Shown piece by piece: positions 17,501-29,000 of a stretch of 64,000 nucleotides of DNA. Position 1 is the first letter of the stretch. Every line of letters starts with the position of its first letter. The stretch is from JANQHS01 sp965267505. GTDB taxonomy: Bacteria; Bacteroidota; Bacteroidia; Cytophagales; CCMP332. The translations under genes and the position numbers were made by a program. The stretch covers positions 744,001 to 808,000 of the forward strand of contig OZ254081.1 in assembly GCA_965267505.1 (NCBI GenBank), written 5' to 3'. A model generated the notes under the pieces. It ran no database searches. It saw nothing but the letters and a program-made list of their open reading frames with translations, and was not told the DNA's origin.

Positions 17501-17635
17501 CTCGATATTGATGAATTGGCGGGAAGTATCTGTGGAAAAGTAGACAGAAACATGACAGCCAAGGAATGGAAGCGCTATGTCGCCAAAGACATCGATCCAA
17601 AAAAAACATGTGAAAACTATCCCATAGGAGAATAG
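14507..17635 (+). CDS. nSTAND1-type NTPase with transmembrane segment, coiled coil and WD40 propeller
   Basis: A 1042-residue signalling NTPase. Residues 20-42 carry the STAND signature PFPGLRPFGIDESHLFFGRE; Walker A is GASGSGKS (60-67) and Walker B is VLIFVDQFEELF (about 154-165). The helical STAND part runs to about 490. A single membrane segment (RTFAVILGSAAIVALGLMIF, about 503-522) follows, then about 120 residues of alanine/glutamate-rich coiled coil, then from about 708 to 1000 WD40 repeats (LQGHDDGVRSILFNKTGD, LEGHTARVHDIQFSRDDK). The single TM predicts a cytosolic NTPase and a periplasmic coiled coil and propeller. It overlaps the TIR-like gene by 4 bp and is followed 1 nt later by the barrel gene. 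Confidence 0.9.
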   Translation: MSASVTFNTDTSVDTRKSFNPFPGLRPFGIDESHLFFGREGQSDEVLEKLADNKFVGVIGASGSGKSSLMYCGLIPELYGGFISGAGSSWKIVISRPGGGPIDNLAKALVESDGKDLTEKEKFTRESISSAVLRSSSLGLVDAVRQMDLEENDNVLIFVDQFEELFRFKRSRKDSSSVNESAAFVKLLLEAINQSEFPIYVVLTMRSDFIGDCSQYPELTKKINNSHYLIPQMTREDFRQAIIGPVAVGQGVISDRLVQQLLNDVGDNPDQLPILQHALMRTWDYWTKNREGKEKMDVGHYEAIGKMEKALSDHANEAYDELEGDLQDICENLFKTLTEKGADGRGIRHPSSVDEIAEIAGTDANKVVEVIEHFRLPGRSFLAPASHIKLAPESIIDISHESLMRVWDRLIQWVDEEVDSVQLYQRLCEGAEMYQKGTGSLWRPPDLLIALNWKEKRKPNLTWAKRYNPSFERAMVFLESSREAYELEEANKVLQQKRELRRTRTFAVILGSAAIVALGLMIFSWAQYNEADRLRRDAVAAQEEALNQKNLAEQAAIEAQQARDEAQKSAVEAENARKEAEKQAEIALEEKRNAESARQLAESRRVQAERAQREAVAAQTKAEENYKLAQEQTRIAEEANEKSKSLRMSSIARSMAVKSLQIQNDTTLRALVAQQAYLFDKEYGEEEFNSDVYAGLYYANKYMNPKDYNSLQGHDDGVRSILFNKTGDKMYTTGSDGKILAWDMEKPGKPNKLVWENQSLNRSLALSPEEDRLAVITQFSTIQVYKLYPTDSVVWSLLNDDKVAWSIVFEPHQNTLLASYDDGSVVEWNLDNGTSKQLTQYPTKFISLDLTPDARWIAGGTEEGQVIIWDRESPEKPAKIFGDVKNTIHGIRFSNKGDFLVTGDLAGNVRVWKVGTWELLEILEGHTARVHDIQFSRDDKYMATGSFDKSILLWFTEDWTKSPAVLDDQDSWVWSVGFNPDATKIYAGCVNNLIREYSLDIDELAGSICGKVDRNMTAKEWKRYVAKDIDPKKTCENYPIGE

Positions 17636-17636
17636 A

Positions 17637-18764
17637 ATGATATTAACTACTACCAGGAATATTTTCCTGACCCTGGGAATGGCTGGGGTTATTTTTCCAG
17701 CCTTTGGACAGGATCAGGATTGCTCGGAAAGTCTTGATGAAGCCAGGAGACTCTTTGATTCGGGCAAACTTGAAAAAGTTGAACCTACTCTGGAGCCCTG
17801 TATGAAAGACGGTTTTACTAAAAGTCAGAAAACCGAGGCCTATCAAATCATAATCTTAACCCAGCAATATGATAACAGGCCTGCAGATGCAGAGGAAACT
17901 TTTCTAGAACTTTTAGAGCATGACCCAGAGTTTGAGGTTAATGAAGAAAACACTCCGGAAGAACTTCTTCACCTAGTTAATAAGCACCATGCACCACCTG
18001 TTTGGAATGCTGGCTTGATCTTCGGTCCGGTGATCACTAATGCAAGGAGGACCAATAGTTACAGTACTGGAAACGCAAGCAATGAGACCAAGGAATATAC
18101 CAGCAATAGCCTAGGTTACGTAATTGGAGTAAAGGTTAACCGATTCATTACCAAGGATATAGAAATAGGTGCTGAAATCCAGCTGATGAGGCAAAGTTTC
18201 AAATCAACCAGCGATCAATTCGGGTTTGCCACCATCGAATCTGCTGAAACCCAGGACTGGGTTCAACTTCCTATAATGGGTACCTATGATTTCAGCCATG
18301 GAAAATGGGAACCCTATGTTAGTCTTGGAGTAGTTCCTGCTTATATGATAGCAGCAAATGCCGAGATAAAAAGAACCGTCAATTCAGGGGCAAATTCAGG
18401 TTTAGGTGATGTTACAGGACCTGATATTGATATGATCTCTCAAAGGAACCAATTCAATATTGCTTCTTTGTTTGCAGCCGGGGTCAAATACAAGATCCCG
18501 AGAGCGTTTCTACTACTTGAAGCAAGGCATTCCTGGTACTTTCTGAATCAGGTCAAGTCTGAGGAAAGATTTAAGAATCCGGAATTGCTCTATCAATACT
18601 ATTATGTAGATGATAATTTTAACATAGGTAATATCCAGATCATGTTAGGATTCACCTATTCTTTTCACAAGATCAAAGCAAGAAGTAAGGAAGACCGCAA
18701 AAAACAAAAAATGAAAGATAAAGATGGGGTTTCAGAAACAGAGCAAGGAGGTGGAGATGAGTAA
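17637..18764 (+). CDS. Outer-membrane beta-barrel protein with N-terminal TPR-like region
   Basis: A 375-residue exported protein. A signal peptide (FLTLGMAGVIFPAFGQ) is followed by an alpha-helical TPR-like stretch (residues about 25-110, ESLDEARRLFDSGKLEKVEP; DPEFEVNEENTPEELLHLV). From about residue 125 there are alternating amphipathic strands typical of a porin-family barrel (WNAGLIFGPVITNARR; IEIGAEIQLMRQSF; IMLGFTYSF). The last 30 residues are highly charged (RSKEDRKKQKMKDKDG). It is not recognisably PorP/SprF, the usual SprB partner. It starts 1 nt after the STAND stop and its end overlaps the lipoprotein gene by 8 bp, so it is firmly in this operon. Confidence 0.78.
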   Translation: MILTTTRNIFLTLGMAGVIFPAFGQDQDCSESLDEARRLFDSGKLEKVEPTLEPCMKDGFTKSQKTEAYQIIILTQQYDNRPADAEETFLELLEHDPEFEVNEENTPEELLHLVNKHHAPPVWNAGLIFGPVITNARRTNSYSTGNASNETKEYTSNSLGYVIGVKVNRFITKDIEIGAEIQLMRQSFKSTSDQFGFATIESAETQDWVQLPIMGTYDFSHGKWEPYVSLGVVPAYMIAANAEIKRTVNSGANSGLGDVTGPDIDMISQRNQFNIASLFAAGVKYKIPRAFLLLEARHSWYFLNQVKSEERFKNPELLYQYYYVDDNFNIGNIQIMLGFTYSFHKIKARSKEDRKKQKMKDKDGVSETEQGGGDE

Positions 18765-20067
18765 GCTAATAAATGCAGGATGCCTTCTGTTAATCTCAGG
18801 CCAATTCTTCTTTTCATCTTGTTCAAACAAAGATGACCTGGGAGATGATGCAAACGCCTACTTTATAAAGTATTACGGGAATACAGAGCCGGATGAAGGC
18901 TTTGAGGTTATTCAAACGGATGATGGTGGCTTTGCTCTTTTTGGAACGCGGACTAATCCAGGCACAGGTTCGGACATGGCTTTGTTGAAAACCGATGAAT
19001 TTGGAAATCTTCAATGGGAGAAATTCTATGGTGGTGCTGGTGATGATGTAGGACGGAGTTTTAGAATACGATCGGATGGAGCATTTGTTATGGTAGGAAC
19101 CTTTGAAGATGATAACCCTTCCCCCAATGATGAGCCTCTAGATGCTTACCTGGTGTGGGCCGATGATAAGGGAGATGAGTTGGATAATATGAAAATCAAC
19201 TACAGAGGAAATTCTTCTACAAAATTCAATACTGAAGGATATGCAATCGCCTTAGAAGAAGTATTAGGATTAAACGAAGTGATGGTAGTGGGCTATAGTT
19301 CTTCACAAAGGATAGCAGATCCATTAGGAGCTTTTGAAAGCAACCCTGCTGGAAAGAAGGACATAATGTATGCTCGTTGCAAGCAGGGAGATGCTAATCC
19401 GATTATTATAGGTGCTATTGGTTATGCAGAAGAAGATGCAGGATTTGCTGTAACCCAAATTCCTTCAGGCCAACCAGACGAAGGAGATTACCTGGTTACT
19501 GGATATGTGGAGAGAAATCTTGGAAAGCTAGATCCTTTTCTTGCAAGAATACCGGACACCGTGGTAGATGTTATTAGTGTTTTCTTCTCCCAGCTGGATA
19601 AAGATTTAGGTGGCCAATCAATTACAGAGGGCAGATCGATTGAATATGTATCTGATAACGAAATTTATGTAACTGGCACTGCAGGAAATGGAACTCTATC
19701 TAGGCTCCTTTTGATGAGTGGAAGCCAGGCAGAATTTTTTTCTGGGGACCACACGGTTACCCAATACGGAGATCAAGGATTTACTAACAAAGGATTTGGG
19801 TTGGACTATGCAGGGGCTGGGGAAGTTGTGATAGCCGGATCAACTAATTCCTCAACCAATGGAGGAACCGATGCTTACCTAATAAAGGTTGGCAATGATG
19901 GTTCTATCATTTGGGAGAAAAGATATGGTGGTTCAGGAGATGAATCTACCAGCTCTGTGATCGTAACCCGGGACGGCGGCTACGGATTACTTGGATTCAG
20001 CGATTTTGAAAGGAATTCATTGATCCAGTTTATAAAAACCGACTCAAAAGGAATTGTAGGAAACTAA
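18757..20067 (+). CDS. Lipoprotein with beta-propeller-like YGG repeats
   Basis: A 436-residue predicted lipoprotein: the signal CLLLISGQFFFSSC ends in a lipobox with the acylated cysteine near residue 22. The body carries repeats of the form D-G-G-(F/Y)-x-L-x-G and W-x-K-x-YGG-x-G-D (QTDDGGFALFGT, WEKFYGGAGDD, WEKRYGGSGDE, RDGGYGLLGF), like secreted propeller proteins of Bacteroidota. ATG 18757 was chosen because it gives a proper lipoprotein signal; an upstream in-frame ATG at 18724 adds 11 hydrophilic residues. AAGGAGGTGG just before the start looks like a Shine-Dalgarno, unusual in this phylum, and may aid re-initiation at the 8-bp overlap. Confidence 0.8.
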   Translation: MSKLINAGCLLLISGQFFFSSCSNKDDLGDDANAYFIKYYGNTEPDEGFEVIQTDDGGFALFGTRTNPGTGSDMALLKTDEFGNLQWEKFYGGAGDDVGRSFRIRSDGAFVMVGTFEDDNPSPNDEPLDAYLVWADDKGDELDNMKINYRGNSSTKFNTEGYAIALEEVLGLNEVMVVGYSSSQRIADPLGAFESNPAGKKDIMYARCKQGDANPIIIGAIGYAEEDAGFAVTQIPSGQPDEGDYLVTGYVERNLGKLDPFLARIPDTVVDVISVFFSQLDKDLGGQSITEGRSIEYVSDNEIYVTGTAGNGTLSRLLLMSGSQAEFFSGDHTVTQYGDQGFTNKGFGLDYAGAGEVVIAGSTNSSTNGGTDAYLIKVGNDGSIIWEKRYGGSGDESTSSVIVTRDGGYGLLGFSDFERNSLIQFIKTDSKGIVGN

Positions 20068-20087
20068 CCGTAATAGAAAAAATTAAG

Positions 20088-23000
20088 ATGGGCAATTTTA
20101 CCATTAACCGTTTTGTGGGAGCGCTTGTTTGCGCTCTTTTTATTCTTCCCTTGTTTACGCTTAATGCCCAGGTAAATATCAATACCCCGGGCTTAACCTA
20201 TTTCTGTGGTGATAGCACATTTGAAGCTTACGGAAGCATAGTCATTGAGGAGACCGATTCTTCTGCCATTGATGACGGTACCGTTTACACGTATAGAGTT
20301 GGACTTCCTTCAGGTTTCCAGTTTGAGCCAGGCGTCGGTAGCTTGACTCTTTTCCCGTCCAATCAATTTTTCAATGGAAGTACTATTACAGTTGCTGACA
20401 CCTTTGTCGAAATCTCATATGAAGCAAAAGCTTCTTCGGCCACAGCATTTAATACCATTACTATTGGAGGGTTAAGAATTCTGGCAGAAACCCCCGGAAT
20501 CATGCCTGACACCCTTTTCAGGGTGGCTTCTTCAGGAACCGAAGCAATTATTACCGGCGATAGCATTTCTGACCGATTACCACATGGAATTTTGGCTTCA
20601 GTTGATTCAATTGTTTTCTCTGCCAGTACAGTTGTACAACCGCTTTGTAACGGAGAAAACAACGGATCGATCACAATCAATGCGACGGGTGGAGGTGGAG
20701 GATTCTTTTACTCTGTAGATAATGGTTCAAACTTCAGTTCGGGCAATTCATTCACAAATCTTGGAGCTGGAACCTATGATCTCCTGGTCTTGGATGATAG
20801 CGGATGTTCTGAACTCGGTCCCCAGGAAATCCTGGTTGACCCCGCCCCTATTGTATTAGATTCAAGCAAGAACATCAACATAAGCTGTAATGCTTTGGCT
20901 GATGGACAAATTGCGGTATATGCCACAGGTGGTACTGGATCACTTTACTTCAGTATCAATTCTTTTGCTGATTCCACAATTGTTGGAGATACAATTAAAA
21001 ATCTTACCGCAGGAAGCTATCTGCCAGTCATTCATGATACAAATGGGTGTCAGTTAATCGTGGGTGCTTTATCTATTACTGAACCGGCTGCAATTTCATT
21101 TAGCCAGACCAACTCTGATCCTTCTTGTAATGGTTTTACAGATGGAAACATCACCTTTAGTGCCTCTGGCGGAACACCACCTCTCCAATATTCTATTGAT
21201 AATGGTGGCTCCTTTTTTAGCACCAACGCTTTTACGAGTCTTGGAGGAGGTTCCTATGATCTTGTTGTTAGAGACACCAATGGATGTGTGACTTCCTCAA
21301 CCAATGTAGTTTTAACAAATCCGGCTGCAATTAACTATTTGGGCGAAACTCTTGTGGACCCCTCTTGTAATGGTGAAAACTCCGGAAGCATTACCATTAA
21401 TGGTTCAGGTGGCTCTGCTCCCCTCTCCTATTCAATTGATAACGGAAGCAATTTCCAAAGTAGCAATGCCTTTCCTAATCTTTTAGCAGGTTCATATGAC
21501 TTGGTAATTCAGGATGCAAATGGTTGTAGTACTACACCAAACAATGAAGTTCTCACCGACCCTGCCGCTTTGGTTATTGATAGCATCACCAAATCAGATA
21601 TTTCTTGTTTTGGATTGACTGACGGTCAATTGACCCTTTATGCACAAGGAGGAACAGGAGCATTGATTTATTCGTACGATGGATTTGCTACAAATAATCC
21701 TGAAGGAACTTCATTCACTGGATTATCTGCCGGTTCATATACTCCCGTTTTAAGGGATGCTAACCTATGTCAGTTAGTTGGCACTTCACAAAGTATTGTC
21801 GAGCCATCCGCGGTGTCTATTACCAATGAAAGTATTAACGACGTTAGCTGTAACGGAGCAGCTGATGGGTCAATAACAATAACTGCTACTGGGGGAACTG
21901 CTCCTCTGGGTTTCTCAATTACCGGCGGTGCTCCTTACCAAGCTGGAAACTCCTTTACCAGTTTGGGTGGAACAGGATATACTATTTCAGTTGAAGATGC
22001 CAATGGTTGTACTGCCACAGGGTCGACCGGAACAATTACTGAACCCACTGCTCTGGTTTTAAGTGCTCCAACGGAAACCGACCCTACCTGTAATGGCGGA
22101 AGTGATGGAACTGTAGTTGTAAATGCAAGTGGAGGAACTCCTCCTTACCAATATTCAATTGATAATGGAAGCAATTATTCTTCAAGTGCTACTTTTTCAG
22201 GATTAACCGCTGGAACATATAACCTGGCTGTACAGGATGATAATGGATGTATAACCACCGGAACAACAGCAACCTTGACAGACCCAGCGGCAATAAATAT
22301 TTCTGGAGTATCTGTCACCAATGTTCAGTGTAATGCTGCAAATGATGGATTGATCGTAATTACTGCAAGTGGGGGGACAGGTGGCCTTAGTTACTCAATT
22401 ACCGGAGCCGCGCCTTTTCAGGGAAGCAACAACTTTCCTGGGCTTTCTCCCGGATCCTATACTCCTGCGGTATCAGATGCCAATGGGTGTATTGCCGTTA
22501 ATTCCTCGGTTTCCATTACTGAACCTTCAGCACTACAGATCATAAATGAAAATCTTACGGATGTTTCCTGTAATGGCCTTTCTGATGGTTCCATTTCAAT
22601 TACGGCTACAGGCGGAACAGCTCCAATTACTTATTCAATTACTGGTGGTGCGCCTTATCAGGCTAGTAACACCTTTTCAGGATTGGCAGCCGGAGCATTT
22701 TCAATAAGTATCAGAGACAATAACAGTTGTGTTCTTGCAGGTACAGCTGGAAGTATTTCAGAACCCCCTGTCTTAGTTCCAGGCGGATCCAATGTAACCA
22801 ATGTATCTACTGCCGGTGGCTCTGATGGGGTTATTCAAATTGTCGGTACCTCTGGTGGTACTGCTCCCTATTTGTATTCATTAGATGGGGGGATCAACAC
22901 CCAGTCCTCAAATACTTTTGGAGGTCTTACCTCAGGCACTTATACCGTAACAGTGATTGATGCAAACGGTTGTACTGACCTGATCACTCCGATTAATGTT

Positions 23001-26000
23001 TCGGAACCGGGATCTGGATTGCAAGCAGGAGGGATTGACATAAATGGAGGAGTTTCGGAAGATGTGTGTGTTGGTGGTACAACACCGGTTATTAACTTGA
23101 ATTCTGCGGTTGACGCTACAGGTGGTAATACTGACTCCACATTAAACTACCAATGGCAGTCAAGCCCGGACGGAGCTGTTTGGACGGATATTGGTGGAGC
23201 TACCACCAGTTCTTATGTGGTACCCTCTCCTTATACTATTACTACTTTTTATAGAAGAGAGGCCACAAGAGGAGCAAATCCAGGTAGTCCATTTGAGGGC
23301 CCGGTTTATACAAACTTTGTTGTGTTAAATGTTAACGCATTGCCAACGGCTACCGTGCTCCTGGAGTCTAACGCACAATGTATTGAGGGCAATAATTTGA
23401 CCGTCTCGGGATTCCCTACTCCAACCGGAGGAGCAACAGGCTCCTTTAGCATTCTTCCTGTCACCTCTGCTCTGGTGACCCTTGGGCCAGGAGTAGCGCA
23501 ATTTAGACCTGACTCCTTAACAGGAGCTGGTGCTTTCACAATTACCTATTCTTATGCCGACGATATCGGTTGTGCTGATACAGATAATGATGTTCTTACC
23601 ATCAATGAGAATACATCTGCAAGCTTTGCAACTTTAAAAACCGATTACCTCATAACGGATTCCACAGAGATCCTTTCCGGATCGCCTTCAGGAGGAGTGT
23701 TCTCCGGACCTGGAATTTCAGGTAATTCGTTCACGCCATTCGTGGCTGGAATTGGAGGACCTTATAATTTGGTTTACCAGCATTTCGATGGCAATGGATG
23801 TTTGGATTCTGCTGTTTCGGTTGTAAATGTTTTAGACACAGGTGGGTCGGTGATCGTTGGGTTAAATGCGAGCTATTGTGAATATGATGCCATTGCATCT
23901 ATATCTGCTGCGCTTCCTACCGGTGCAACTGCGAGAGCCCCATTCTGGAGGATTACCGGAAATACGGGACTTTCAAACTTTACCGCAACCACGGTAGATT
24001 TTGATCCAACGGCTGTTACTCTAACCAACACAAACCTTACTGTTTCCTTCCTTTTTTCAAAAGGTGGAAACCCTGACAGCATCAAGCAAACAATAATTGT
24101 TTATACCCAGCCAGTGGTCGGTATTACTGGGCCGGCAGGACCTTATTGCCAAACCAACACAGATTATCTTTTCACAGGTACCCCAACAAGTGCTGATGGT
24201 ACTTGGTTTTCCGGAAATATTGCTGACCAAGGAGACGGAACAGCAATCTTTAATCCAACAGCCGTTACTGCCGGATCACAGACACTTTCCTATGAATTTT
24301 TAGATATCGGAACCGGATGTAGGGATACCGCAAGTGTGGTAAGATTAGTTAATGCGTTGCCTACTGTCAGCATAGATAATATTGACAACAATTATTGTAG
24401 CAATGCTCCTGACACTCTACTTACTGCGTCACCCGTTCCAGGCGGACCGACTACAGGAGTTTTTGTTGGCTCTGGTCTTTCGGATAATGGAAATGGCTCT
24501 GCGAACTTTGTTCCGAGCTCGTTAGTACCAACTACCTATGTACTGAGTTATATTTTTACCGATGTAAATGGTTGTTCTAATCAGACGGATTCAACCGTGC
24601 AAGTAGTTCAGAAGCCCATACTGAATTTCGATATTCCCAGTTTCTTCTATTGTGAAAATGACACGGCTCAAAATGTTATCAATGTAGCTCCTGTTGGAGG
24701 TTCATTCAGTGGAATGGGTATGAGTGGGCCCGATTCAGTTTTCTATCCTGGGCAAAGGGATACAACCGGGATCAACCTTATTACTTATGATTACACGGAC
24801 CCAATGACCGGATGTCGAGATGTACTTACGAAATCCGTTAACATCGAAGCAAAACCAAATGCTCTTTTCTCAATTCTTGATACTGCCTATTGTGATGACG
24901 TAGGAGGAACAATCTTCATTCAGTCCAATAAACATTTACAGGGATTGGGTCATGCATGGGCAGTTAGTCCTGACCCCACTTCTATTATCAATGTCAACTC
25001 CGGGCAAGTCACTCTCTCAAAAGACTTGATGAGCGGAACCCAGACCTATACCATTGACTACATCTTTACTGAAACCAACACCTGTAAGGACTCCATTACG
25101 GACACATTTATTTTGAAAGCCTTACCAGTTGTCACTTACTCTATCATTGACCAAGCAGGTTCAATACTAACGGGAAGTCCTATCAGCTTCTGTCAAAATG
25201 AGGATAGTATTGTTTTGGTCGGTAACCAATCGGGAGGAATTTTCGTGGACAATGGAACACAGGCAGATATTACAAATGTCCCAAGCTCTGATTCAGCATT
25301 TTTTAGCCCTGCATTAACCTTCACCAGACCCGGCGATAACACCGACAGGCAGATCAATTATATCTTCACAGATACGGTTACAGGCTGTACCAACGACACT
25401 ACAGTTGTCACGATAGTAAATGAGCTTCCAAATCCACTGGCGATGGATGGATGGGGAGTACTTCCAACTGAAACCGCTGAATTCTGTACAGAAGATGATA
25501 GTGCATTAATAACGGGAATTTTACCTCCTGGCTTTACGAAGCTTAGTTCTTATTTCTCTATGGATCAGGGTAACAATGGGACCATTGGCGGAATTTTCCC
25601 ATTCGGGACAGATTCAATGTATTTTAAACCCAAACTCCAAAGTGGTTTCTACTATGTGCGATATGCCTACACCTCAATTGAGGGTTGTACAGACAGTGTT
25701 GAACAAGAAGTGTTTATTAACGCGGTCCCAGCAATATCAGCCGAGTTTGATTTGCAGCCTGTATTGGATACGGATACTGTAAGAGTTTGTATTAATGACC
25801 CTATGAGGTATAGGCTTCAGGTGAAGGACTCTTCTTCCGTCAATCCAACAGTTCCAGTAGCAGATAGCACCATAATTTTTTCAGATCTAACAGAACCTTC
25901 GACTATTTTCCAAGACATAAATGGAGAATGGTATTTTGTTCCGCTAAATGGAAACATTAACGGGCTTCACACCATTTCCTATGAATACATTTCCGGTGGT

Positions 26001-29000
26001 GGGTGTAGAGATGCCGAAGTTTTCTTGATTGATCTTCTTGACACACCTTCAACCTCTATTTCTAATTTATCCGCCCAATATTGTCAGACCGAACTTGATA
26101 GATTAATAGTATTAGCAGGTAATTCTACCATTACTCCAGGTTTTGGAAGGTTCTTTACTGGGATAGGAGACAATATTGTTGTCCATGATAATTTGGATGA
26201 AACAGCGAATTTCTTCCCCGATAGTGCGTCGTGGGCCCAAGGGCAAACCATTGGTTTCTGGTATGAAGAATCTGTTTCCGGCAAGAATTGTAGAGATACG
26301 GTGTGGTATCCTGTGGATGTTTTTCCTCTTCCCAATCCTGCTTTCTTATTGAGCACTACCTCAATTTGTCAAGATGATCCTGTAGCAACGGTACAACCAC
26401 TATTCGATATCGGGACTCCGACTACATGGACGGATTCAGCATTCTTTTATACATCGCATACCGGACCTGTTCCTGATACAGCCGGACAGACCCTCGGACA
26501 TGCCACAATTGATCCCAATCTATATACCTCAGTTTATTCTGATATTGGAAATGTTGATACAATTACATTCATTAGAATTTCAACAGAAGGATGCATCGAT
26601 AGCTTGAAAAGAGAGATCGTCATTCATCCTAGGCCGAGGATAGATCTGAATGTTGTCGATAAGAATAACGGGGACACAATTATCAATTTCTGCAACAATG
26701 ACCCAACGGCATTTTCATTGCAATTCGGAAATACAGATAACATTTCAACCACTTTAGCCCCTGTTTATAATGGAATAGGAGTGGTCGGGGCAGACTTTAG
26801 AGGTGACATTCCTCAACCAGGAATAGAGCCGATCTACTTGACCTTTACAACCCTCGCAGGTTGTACCAGTATGGATTCGGTTTACACCAATGTATATGCT
26901 GAACCTACGGCAGCATTTACTGTAGATAATTTCTGCTCTTATGATAGCATTTCATTTTCGGATCTTTCAACTGCTGATGATACGACTGAAACGATCTTTG
27001 GATTTGTTAAACTACCCGATACAGTTGTTGGATGGGAGTGGAGATTTGATGCACCTTCTAACCTCCCGGACGATTTCCGTCAAAACCCAAAATATTTTTA
27101 CGATGAATCTGGAGACTATACCGCTGAACTTATCATAACAACTTCTATCGGCTGTAATAATGATACGGATACAACCTATCATATAGGTGAACCTCCTATT
27201 GCTGATTTCTATTGGCAAGAGATCTGTGTGACAAAGAATGTTCCCTTTAGAGATTCAACCTTATTCGATGCAGACGCATCTTCTTGGAATTGGATTTTGG
27301 ATGTTGGAGTAGCCGACACGGTTCAACATCCGACCTATACTTATACTACTCCAGGACCAAAGTCAATAAGGCTCATCGTTGGAACCCTTTCAGGTTGTTT
27401 TGATACTGCAACTCAAACTCTGGATGTTCGTCCGATAATAAACATTGGCGGAGCTAATCCTATCTATACTTCAGACTTCGATAATGACATAATCGAATGG
27501 AGACCAGGATCATTGAAAGCAGGACAGCCCGATGCATATTCTTGGGTACAGGCCGTACCGAACGGAAATGTTATCAACTCCTCGCCCGATACTTCAACCA
27601 TAGTATGGATCACCTCTGATACTTCTACACACCTTGATGGCGAAGAGAGTTTCGTTATGGGTCCCTGTTTCGATTTTACGGCTTCGCAAAGGCCAATGAT
27701 GAAAATCCAGTATTGGAATGAAACGGCAGGTGGTAGGACAGGTGCCGTTTTACAGGCCTCTACCGATAAAGGAAATAGCTGGTTCAGAATAGGAAACCTT
27801 GAAACCGGGTTAGAGTGGTATAACTCTGATCCTATCATTGGAAACCCAGGGCAGCAACCATTTGACAGAATTGGATGGAGCGGAAATACAGGAGAATTTG
27901 TTGACTCCAGACATCAGTTGGACGATTTAAGGCAGAGAGATGATGTTCTTTTACGAATTGCTTTTGGGGCTGATACCGCTGCTGCTCAACTAGATGGCTT
28001 TGCCTTTGGCGATATCTGGATAGGTGAAAGGACAAAAAAGGTTCTTATGGAACACTTCACAAACAGTTCAGATCTTAATGCAAAACAAGGCGATATAGAT
28101 AATAATGATCTTATTGCCACTCATTTGTATGATGCTTACGATGTTCAGTTCCATACGGATTTCCCTCAAGATGATCCAGCGAACCTGGACAATCCATCTG
28201 ACAACAGTACGCGTTCATTTATCTATTCGATAAATTCTGTGCCTACCAGCGTATTCGATGGAAATAAGTTTATCGGGCCCACAACCACCTTCACTTCGAG
28301 TGTTAATACTTTAGCCAATGGAAGGAATAAGCTAATCGAGGATAGAATTCTTCAGGATGCCGATTTTCAGGTGGATGTGATCTCCAATAAAACCCAGACA
28401 GGAGTTAGCGGAGATGTAAGAATAACCGCTTTGGATAACTTACAATCTGAAAAGCTTAGAATTCAAACAGCCATCATTGAAGCATATGTTGATCCTAACA
28501 ACTTAAACGGAGGAGTTGTATTGCCCAACTCGACATTCAAGTCGGTTATGAAGAAAATGCTTCCTGACGCCATAGGAACCTTTGTTGAAAGAGCCTGGGC
28601 CAAAGGAGAAGAACAAACATTCAGTTTTAACTATACATACACCAACGTGTATGATCCAGATACTGTAAATGTTGTAGCCTTTGTTCAAAGTGGAAACACA
28701 AGGGAAATCTACCAGGTTAACTCTGATGACTCTACCAAGGTCTATGATCCACTTGGAGTTAATGATTCGTGGAACTTGGATAAAAACTTTGAGTTTGTCT
28801 TATTCCCAAACCCAACCAGCGACATGGTTTACCTAAGATTTGAGGAAATCCTGGAAGACGATGTACATGTGGTTGTGATGGATCAGTTAGGAAAAACGGT
28901 CTTTGAAAGAGACCTTCAGGCTAATGAGTTTGAAGCTGAACTAAATCTTGACTACCTGCCATCAGGAATATACTTCGTAATAGCAGGTTCTGAAGAAAAT

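Noticed and set aside
20637..23020. Tandem repeats considered as CRISPR or satellite DNA
   Set aside because: Units are about 240 bp, in frame, and conserved at protein rather than DNA level; they are SprB repeats.
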